Below, piece by piece: positions 58,730-64,000 of a stretch of DNA of 64,000 nucleotides (position 1 is its first letter; each line of letters opens with the position of its first letter). The stretch comes from Burkholderiales bacterium UBA4615 (GTDB taxonomy: Bacteria > Pseudomonadota > Gammaproteobacteria > Burkholderiales > Burkholderiaceae_E). A program made the translations under genes and the position numbers. Location of the stretch: the NCBI GenBank assembly GCA_002386465.1, contig DGIT01000144.1, positions 13,693-77,692 of the forward strand. Reading direction: 5' to 3'. The notes below the pieces were generated by a model. The model was not told the DNA's origin. It ran no database searches and saw nothing but the letters and a program-made list of their open reading frames with translations.

Positions 58730-59467
58730 TCAGATCATGGCTCCACCGTCCACGATGAACGGCTGGCCGGTGGCGAACAGCGACTCGTCGCTGGCGAGAT
58801 AAACAGCGATCGGGGCGATTTCTTCAGCGGTGGCCAGTCGGCCCATTGGCTGGCGGGCGATGAACATCTTGCGGGCTTCAACGGGATCATCGAAGGCATT
58901 GATCCGATCGTGCAGGCTGGGCGTGTCCACCGTGCCGGGGCAGATGCAGTTGCAGCGAATGCCGCGGCTCACATAGTCTGCAGCCACCGACTTGGTCAGG
59001 CCGATGACCGCCGCCTTGCTCGCACCATAGGCAAACCGGTTGGTGAAGCCCTTGAGGCTCGAGCACATCGAAGCCATGTTGATGATCGAGCCACCGCCTT
59101 GCGCGAGCATGCCGGGTAGGGCTGCAGCAATGGCCTTCCATTGCGCACGCACGTTCAGGTTGAAGCTCAGGTCCCAATCGGCATCGGCGCATTGTTCGAT
59201 GCCGCCCTGATGGACCCATCCGGCGCAGTTGAAGAGCACATCCAAGGGTTGCGCGCCGATCACCGCACTGACCTGCGCATCGTCGAGCATGTCGAGCACG
59301 CGGGTGGTCACGCCCGCCACACCTTGATAGGTCTGCAGCAGCGCCGGGTTGACGTCGGTGGCAATCACTTGCGCGCCCTCGGCGGCCATCTGCAACACGC
59401 TCGCCCTGCCGATACCCTGTCCGGCTGCGGTCACGAGGATGCGTTTGCCCTGCAGGCGTGTCCCCAT
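58730..59467 (-). CDS. SDR, 2-keto-3-deoxy-L-fuconate dehydrogenase-like
   Basis: 245-residue short-chain dehydrogenase. ILVTAAGQGIGRASV (cofactor site), DVNPALLQ (Asp for NAD), NMASMCSSLKGFTNRFAYGASKAAV (Ser, Tyr-x3-Lys), CICPGTVDTPSL, and ATGQPFIVDGG near the end. The short length and PSL/GRLATAEEIA context resemble the BDH2/DHRS6 and 2-keto-3-deoxy-fuconate dehydrogenase group. The start at 59467 (MGTRLQGK) has CAGGAG before it. It would supply the diketo acid for the hydrolase. Confidence 0.86.
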   Translation of the reverse strand: MGTRLQGKRILVTAAGQGIGRASVLQMAAEGAQVIATDVNPALLQTYQGVAGVTTRVLDMLDDAQVSAVIGAQPLDVLFNCAGWVHQGGIEQCADADWDLSFNLNVRAQWKAIAAALPGMLAQGGGSIINMASMCSSLKGFTNRFAYGASKAAVIGLTKSVAADYVSRGIRCNCICPGTVDTPSLHDRINAFDDPVEARKMFIARQPMGRLATAEEIAPIAVYLASDESLFATGQPFIVDGGAMI

Positions 59468-59489
59468 CAGCGTCTCCTGTTCTTGGTCA

Positions 59490-60929
59490 TCAATCGATCG
59501 ATGATATCGCGGCCCGGGCACCCTGCGTCCGCAGGCGCTCGAGTGCCCGTGTCAGGGCGTCAAGCAGACTCGAGTCCTGGTGGAGGTCGTCTGCGAAAAC
59601 CGCCTGCACGCCCAGGAGAGCGCCGACGCGATCGCGCGTGCACACCTCCTTGCGCGCCACGGGCAGCAATTGCCCGGCCAGCGGATCGTCCACCGACCAC
59701 CGGGTGGCTGACCGGGCGTGGGGGTCGGGCTCACCGATGAGAAAGTGCAACCAGGCAGCGACACCCAGCAGGAGCGCGTCATGGGGCAGGCCTTGCCGAC
59801 GCGCCTCGCGCAGGCTGACCAGCAGCCGCTGGGGCAGTTTGCGCGAACCGTCGGCGCTGATCTGCCGCAGCGCATGGCGCAGGGCCGGGTTGGCAAAGCG
59901 CTCCAGCAGCCTGCCGGTGTACGGCCCGACCTCGCCGCGCACCGACGCAGGCAGCGTGGGTTCGACCTGCCGCCACAGTCGCGCGAGGAAGATGCGCAGC
60001 GAGGGATCAGCAGCCGCCTCATCCACCGTTGCCAGGCCCAGAGGCACACCCAGATAGGCCAGGCTGGAGTGCGCCGCGTTCAGCAAGCGCAGTTTCATCG
60101 CTTCCCAGGCCGCGACGTCATCCACCCACTGGGCACCGACCCGATCCAGGGGCGGCGCCTCACCGGCAAAGCGCGCCTCGATCACCCATTGAGAGAAGGG
60201 CTCGGTTGCCACCGGCCAGGCATCGTGGAGCCCGAGCACCTGCTCGGCCTGCGCGCGGTCGGCATCGGTGGTGGCCGGCACGATCCGATCGACCATCGTG
60301 TCAGGGCAGACCACCTCGTGCTCGATCCAGCGGGCCAGGGGCGCACCCGCGAGGGAGCCATCCCGCACAACCGGCGAGGCCGCCCGGATCAGGCGCTCAT
60401 GCAGCAGGCCTCCGTTGCGAGACAGGTTGTCGCACGACAGCAGCGTCAGCCCGCCCACCCCGGCGGCATGGCGCGCCGCCAGACCCTCCACGAGCAGGGC
60501 CAGCGCACTACCGGCATCCGTCTGGTCGTAACCCTTTTCGGTAATGGTCAGGGTGACGAGCCGGGTGTTGGGGCTGGCCAGCCGGTCGCGAACGGTGGCG
60601 GGCGACTCCGGCGCCACGAGCAGTTCGCGCAGGCTGCCGACCACCCGCGCCTGAGCGCCGCGACCATCGCGCTCCAGAACGGTGTACAGGCCGTCCTGCG
60701 CAACGAGCGCATCGCGCATGACCGGGCGTCGCAGACTCACCCCGCACACGCCCCAGCGTGCATCACCCGCCAGGGCCAGGTCCTCGAAGGCGATCGCCTG
60801 GTGAGCGCGATGAAAGTTGCCCACGCCCAGATGAAGCACACCGGGTGGCGTGATGCCCCAGCTTCGCGCCGGACGTTGCACGCCGGCTGGCAGCCGCTCA
60901 AGCGTGTCGCGGTGCAGTCGCGGCGTCAT
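59490..60929 (-). CDS. Mannitol dehydrogenase family protein
   Basis: 479-residue polyol dehydrogenase of the long-chain mannitol dehydrogenase family. GVLHLGVGNFHRAHQ (nucleotide site), TLTITEKGY, LSCDNLSRNGGL, and KLRLLNAAHSSLAYLG (catalytic Lys and surroundings) place it in the family that includes mannitol 2-dehydrogenase, D-mannonate/fructuronate and altronate oxidoreductases. The true substrate cannot be fixed. It starts at 60929 and follows the enolase by 25 bases. Confidence 0.88.
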   Translation of the reverse strand: MTPRLHRDTLERLPAGVQRPARSWGITPPGVLHLGVGNFHRAHQAIAFEDLALAGDARWGVCGVSLRRPVMRDALVAQDGLYTVLERDGRGAQARVVGSLRELLVAPESPATVRDRLASPNTRLVTLTITEKGYDQTDAGSALALLVEGLAARHAAGVGGLTLLSCDNLSRNGGLLHERLIRAASPVVRDGSLAGAPLARWIEHEVVCPDTMVDRIVPATTDADRAQAEQVLGLHDAWPVATEPFSQWVIEARFAGEAPPLDRVGAQWVDDVAAWEAMKLRLLNAAHSSLAYLGVPLGLATVDEAAADPSLRIFLARLWRQVEPTLPASVRGEVGPYTGRLLERFANPALRHALRQISADGSRKLPQRLLVSLREARRQGLPHDALLLGVAAWLHFLIGEPDPHARSATRWSVDDPLAGQLLPVARKEVCTRDRVGALLGVQAVFADDLHQDSSLLDALTRALERLRTQGARAAISSID

Positions 60930-60954
60930 GCGCGGGTATCGGGCCCCACGGAAG

Positions 60955-62199
60955 TCATGTCAGCGATGGCCGAAGCGGCAGGTCCGGATCGCCCCAATCG
61001 GACTGGGGCACCAGCGGATACCAGCCAGGACGCCCGGGGTCGCGGTCATAGGGATAGGGGCCCAGCTCAAGGAACAGTTCGTGGTACTGAGCCACCTTGT
61101 CGGGGTCAAGGCTCACCCCCAGGCCATGCCCGGTGGGCACCGCGATGCGGCCATCGTGGTAGCGCATCTTGCCGCCGACGATCACGTCATCGCGCAGGTG
61201 GTGGTAGTGGGCGTCTGCCGCGTAGCCCAGGTTGGGCACAACCGCGCCCAGTTGCAGCATGGTGGCGAGCTGCACGCCCAATTCGCCCGAGGAATGCACG
61301 GCCACGCCCAGCCCGAAGGTCTCGCAGATGCCGGCCGCCTTGATGCAGGGCCGGATGCCGCCCCAGAAGGTGGTGTCCAGCAGCACGACGTCGACCGCGC
61401 GTTGCGTCACATTGGCCGCCAGCTGCTCGAAATTCACGATCACCGTGTTGGTGGCCGTGGGAATGCGAACGAATTCGCGCAGCCGCGCCATTTGGGGCAT
61501 GCCCCAGACCGGGTCCTCGAAGTAGTCGTTGTTCAGGTCCTCGATGCCGCGACCGAAGCGGATCGCATCGGCCAGCGACCACGCGCAGTTGGGGTCATGG
61601 CGCAGGCGGTCCTGGGGCCAGGCCGCGGCCAGCGCCCGGTAGCAGGCCAGCTCGTGGGCCGGGTCGAACACACCGCCCTTGATCTTGTGCGAGGTAAAGC
61701 CGTGCTCTGCCTTCAGGGCCCGGGCATGGGCCATCAGCTGATCGACCGTGCGCACCTCGCCCTCGCCGCTCACCGGATCGGGATAGCGAAAGAACAGATA
61801 GGACGCGAATGCCACTGCATCACGCACCCGTCCACCGAGCAGTTCACTGACCGGCACCCTCAGCTTCTGGCCGATGATGTCCAGGCAGGCAAATTCCAGC
61901 GCGGCGTGCAACTGTGTGCGGTTGTTGTAGAGGCTGGCCGTCGGATTGCATACCGCAAAGCGCATGGCCTCGAGGCGGAAGACATCGTGACCCTGCAGCA
62001 GGCTGATGAGGCTTTCGACCGCCTGGCTGGCAGCCTGTCCGCCACCGCCGAACTCGCCCAGACCCCGATAGCCGTCGTCGGTCTCGATTTCGACCAGGGT
62101 GCGCACGAAGCGGCCCCAGTGCGCGCCATTGCTGTGTCGAAGCGGCGCCTCGAGCGGCACGGTGACGGGAGTGGCCTGAATGCGGGCGATGCGGGTCAT
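60955..62199 (-). CDS. Enolase-superfamily sugar-acid dehydratase (glucarate-dehydratase-like)
   Basis: 414-residue member of the mandelate racemase/glucarate dehydratase subgroup. The capping domain ends with LFFRYPDP; catalytic [12 protein letters not shown] (Lys-x-Lys); metal sites DPNCAWSL (Asp) and FEDPVWG (Glu); [13 protein letters not shown] (third site); FWGGIRPC; and late [10 protein letters not shown] (His). The ends ([18 protein letters not shown], then GWYPL) resemble GudD. A glucarate- or galactarate-like acid is a fair guess. Start is ATG 62199 by the conserved [12 protein letters not shown]; an upstream ATG at 62262 is less likely. Confidence 0.87.
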   Translation of the reverse strand: MTRIARIQATPVTVPLEAPLRHSNGAHWGRFVRTLVEIETDDGYRGLGEFGGGGQAASQAVESLISLLQGHDVFRLEAMRFAVCNPTASLYNNRTQLHAALEFACLDIIGQKLRVPVSELLGGRVRDAVAFASYLFFRYPDPVSGEGEVRTVDQLMAHARALKAEHGFTSHKIKGGVFDPAHELACYRALAAAWPQDRLRHDPNCAWSLADAIRFGRGIEDLNNDYFEDPVWGMPQMARLREFVRIPTATNTVIVNFEQLAANVTQRAVDVVLLDTTFWGGIRPCIKAAGICETFGLGVAVHSSGELGVQLATMLQLGAVVPNLGYAADAHYHHLRDDVIVGGKMRYHDGRIAVPTGHGLGVSLDPDKVAQYHELFLELGPYPYDRDPGRPGWYPLVPQSDWGDPDLPLRPSLT

Positions 62200-62363
62200 C
62201 GTGACGGCACGTCGAGGGCAGGCGGACTGGCCTGGATGCGCGCGACGGGCATCATTGGCCATGGGATGTGGTGTAGATCGAGTGTACAGGTTAGGATCCG
62301 GTCAATCGAGCGCGCAACCCGGCATGCCTGGCGTTGGCCCGCTCTGCTTCGAGGAGACTTCCC
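62200..62363. promoter_or_regulatory. Divergent control region, sugar-acid operon and idonate dehydrogenase
   Basis: 164 bases between the minus-strand operon start (62199) and the GTG at 62364. It contains TGTACA (62283-62288) and a TTGACC-like -35 for the minus strand (plus 62300-62305), but no good -10 pair. A repressor site is likely here, but I could not define it. Confidence 0.35.
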
Positions 62364-63407
62364 GTGCTGGCCTGCCAGGTGCATGGTGCAATGGATCTGC
62401 GCGTGATCGACGTCCCCGTGCCGCGACCTGGCACTGGCGAGGTCCTGCTGCGCCTGGGCGCAGCCGGTATTTGCGGCTCGGACATGCACTACTACCTGCA
62501 TGGGCGCGTGGGGTCCTTTGTGATCCGTGAGCCGCTGACACCCGGGCATGAGGCCTCGGGTGTCGTGGCCGAACTGGGCGAAGGCGTGAGCGGGCTGCGG
62601 GTGGGGGACCGGGTCGCGATCAATCCGTCCCGCCCCTGCGGCCGTTGTGCCGGCTGCCGCGAGGGCCGGGAGAACCTGTGCGCCAACATGCGTTTCCTGG
62701 GCAGCGCCAGCGTCTTTCCCCATATGCAGGGGCTGTTCAGCGAGTACTTTGTCATGCCGGCCGGGCAGTGTGTGCCAGTTGCCAGCGCGGTGTCGCTGGG
62801 CGAGATCGCGATGTCCGAGCCGCTCTCGGTGGCCCTGCACTCGGTTCATCGCGCCGGGTCACTTCTGGGCCGGCAGGTCCTGATCACCGGATCGGGGACG
62901 ATCGGCTGCATGATGGTGCTGGCTGCGCGGCTGGCGGGCGCCGCGCATATCGCAGTGACCGATGTCGTGGACCACCCCCTGACGGTGGCGCGTCAGGTCG
63001 GTGCCGACCAGACCGTGCGCACCGATCAACTGCTGGCTGACCAGGCCCTGAGCGATCTCATCGGTGAACCCGATGTCGCCTTCGAGGTATCGGGCGCGCC
63101 CTCGGCCCTGTCGGCCTGCCTGAATACCGTGCGCCGTGGCGGCACGGTGGTGCAGGTGGGCACGCTCCCTGCCGAGGGCTTGCATCTGCACGCCAACCTC
63201 GTCATGTCGCGCGAACTCGATCTGCGCGGCTCGTTTCGCTTTGGCAATGTCTTTGGTCAGGCCGTATCCGCCATTGCCAGCCGCCGCGTCGATGTCCGAC
63301 CGGTGCTGTCGGGCGCCCATCCGCTGAGCGACGCGGCGCGCGCCATCGAACAGGCTCGCGACAAATCGATCAGCATGAAAGTCCAACTGGTGCCCACGGG
63401 CGCCTGA
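62364..63407 (+). CDS. Zinc alcohol dehydrogenase, L-idonate 5-dehydrogenase-like
   Basis: 347-residue medium-chain zinc dehydrogenase. Catalytic zinc: GICGSDMHYY (Cys37) and GHEASG (His61-Glu62). Structural zinc cysteines at 92, 95, 98 and 106 (RPCGRCAGCREGRENLC). NAD part ITGSGTIGCMMVLAARLAG. The whole resembles IdnD and sorbitol/xylitol dehydrogenases. I chose GTG 62364, with GAGGAG at nine bases, over the TTG at 62334. It probably oxidises a sugar-acid hydroxyl and feeds the divergent operon. Confidence 0.87.
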   Translation: MLACQVHGAMDLRVIDVPVPRPGTGEVLLRLGAAGICGSDMHYYLHGRVGSFVIREPLTPGHEASGVVAELGEGVSGLRVGDRVAINPSRPCGRCAGCREGRENLCANMRFLGSASVFPHMQGLFSEYFVMPAGQCVPVASAVSLGEIAMSEPLSVALHSVHRAGSLLGRQVLITGSGTIGCMMVLAARLAGAAHIAVTDVVDHPLTVARQVGADQTVRTDQLLADQALSDLIGEPDVAFEVSGAPSALSACLNTVRRGGTVVQVGTLPAEGLHLHANLVMSRELDLRGSFRFGNVFGQAVSAIASRRVDVRPVLSGAHPLSDAARAIEQARDKSISMKVQLVPTGA

Positions 63408-63452
63408 ACCCTGGCCGAAGGCCGCGATACACAACGAGGAAGGAGAACGTCG

Positions 63453-64000
63453 ATGGTTTCGATGAAACGGGTTGCCACCCTGCTGGTGTCCGCCGCGGCG
63501 CTGGCAGTGACCGCCGCCCCCGCGCTGGCGCAGACCAAACTCAAGTGGGCACACGTCTACGAGGTGTCTGAGCCGTATCACACCGAATCGGTGTGGGCGG
63601 CCGAGGAAATCAAGAAGCGCACCAACGGGCGATACGACATCCAGGTCTTCCCGGCGTCCTCACTGGGCAAGGAGACCGACATCAACCAGGGGCTCACCCT
63701 AGGCACAGTGGACATGATCATCAGCGGTCCCTCGTTCGCGGCGCGCAACTTCCCGCGCATCGGCGTGGCCTACTACCCGTTCATCTTCCGTGATGCCGCG
63801 CATCAGGCCGCCTACGCGAAGAGCCCGGTGTTCCAGGAACTGGCCGAGGAGTACCGCAAGAAAACCGGCATCGTGATGACCGCCTACACCTACTACGGTG
63901 CGCGGCAGACCACCTCCAACCGGCCGTTCACCGACTGCGCCGGCATGAAGGGACTGAAGATCCGCGTGCCCGACGTGCCAGCCTACATGGCCACCCCCCG
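63453..64000 (+). CDS. TRAP transporter substrate-binding protein DctP-like (partial)
   Basis: The 3' end lies outside the window; 182 residues are visible. Signal peptide MVSMKRVATLLVSAAALAV...ALAQ, then the DctP pattern: TKLKWAHVYEVSEPYHTES, FPASSLGKETDINQGLTLGTVDMIISGPSFAARNFPRIGV and MKGLKIRVPDVPAYM near the truncation. The arginine in KIRVP is the usual carboxylate-binding residue. AGGAAGGAG lies ten bases before the ATG. A TRAP membrane pair is expected to its right. It would bring in a sugar acid or other organic acid. Confidence 0.9.
   Translation, partial: MVSMKRVATLLVSAAALAVTAAPALAQTKLKWAHVYEVSEPYHTESVWAAEEIKKRTNGRYDIQVFPASSLGKETDINQGLTLGTVDMIISGPSFAARNFPRIGVAYYPFIFRDAAHQAAYAKSPVFQELAEEYRKKTGIVMTAYTYYGARQTTSNRPFTDCAGMKGLKIRVPDVPAYMATP

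Noticed and set aside
59718..62406. Two plus-strand frames of over 500 residues (59718-61343 and 60850-62406)
   Set aside because: They run antisense to the mannitol-dehydrogenase and enolase genes, whose motifs are complete.

Overview
The window looks like chromosomal DNA of a betaproteobacterium, most likely Burkholderiales and possibly Alcaligenaceae-like. The support is high GC, tight gene packing, a Bug-family solute receptor, a Bordetella/Burkholderia-type order around mpl, tlpA, aroQ, accB, accC, prmA and a DUF3426 gene, and a second housekeeping run of nrdB, nrdA, ampD, pilR, pilS, a PP0621-like gene, a CcsA/YpjD gene and ffh. I see no insertion sequence, integrase, CRISPR array, rRNA or tRNA.

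Layout. 1-5360: an orphan spore-coat-U type pilin with a clear terminator, a MATE exporter divergent from a MarR regulator, and a molybdopterin oxidoreductase translationally coupled to the regulator. 5530-11018: a tyrosine phosphatase, argE, a beta-CASP nuclease, a Bug receptor and a TauD-type dioxygenase. 11035-16532 (minus): a Baeyer-Villiger type monooxygenase, a PhoX-like Tat lipoprotein and MgtE. 16754-21407 (minus): mtgA, aroE, a TonB-like protein and an RNase II family exonuclease. 21546-27086: an AIM24 protein, a FabG-like reductase, an N-acyl-D-amino-acid deacylase family enzyme, a YqiA-type esterase and mpl. 27123-33922 (plus): an unknown conserved protein, tlpA-like, aroQ, accBC, prmA, DUF3426 and a PfkB kinase, a compact housekeeping run. 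33957-44434 (minus): yggT, an Ala/Lys/Pro histone-H1-like gene, nrdB, nrdA, ampD and the PilS/PilR pair with its small neighbour. 44458-53444: ccsA-like, ffh, an FAD-linked oxidase, two small hydrolases, an MFS carrier, a lytic transglycosylase and proS. 53520-54101: rppH.

54177-64000 is accessory metabolism. A six-gene minus-strand operon (62199 down to 56075) encodes a glucarate-dehydratase-like enolase, a mannitol/mannonate-dehydrogenase family enzyme, a 2-keto-3-deoxy-fuconate-dehydrogenase-like SDR, a diketo-deoxy-sugar-acid hydrolase, a 2-hydroxyacid dehydrogenase and another SDR. It is divergent from an L-idonate-5-dehydrogenase-like gene and a TRAP solute receptor that runs off the window. 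Together these read as uptake and non-phosphorylative cleavage of a sugar acid, with dehydration, oxidation to a 2,4-diketo acid and hydrolysis to pyruvate plus a hydroxyacid. The substrate is not fixed by the sequence. This operon and the control regions around nrdA and nrdB are the most interesting parts of the window.
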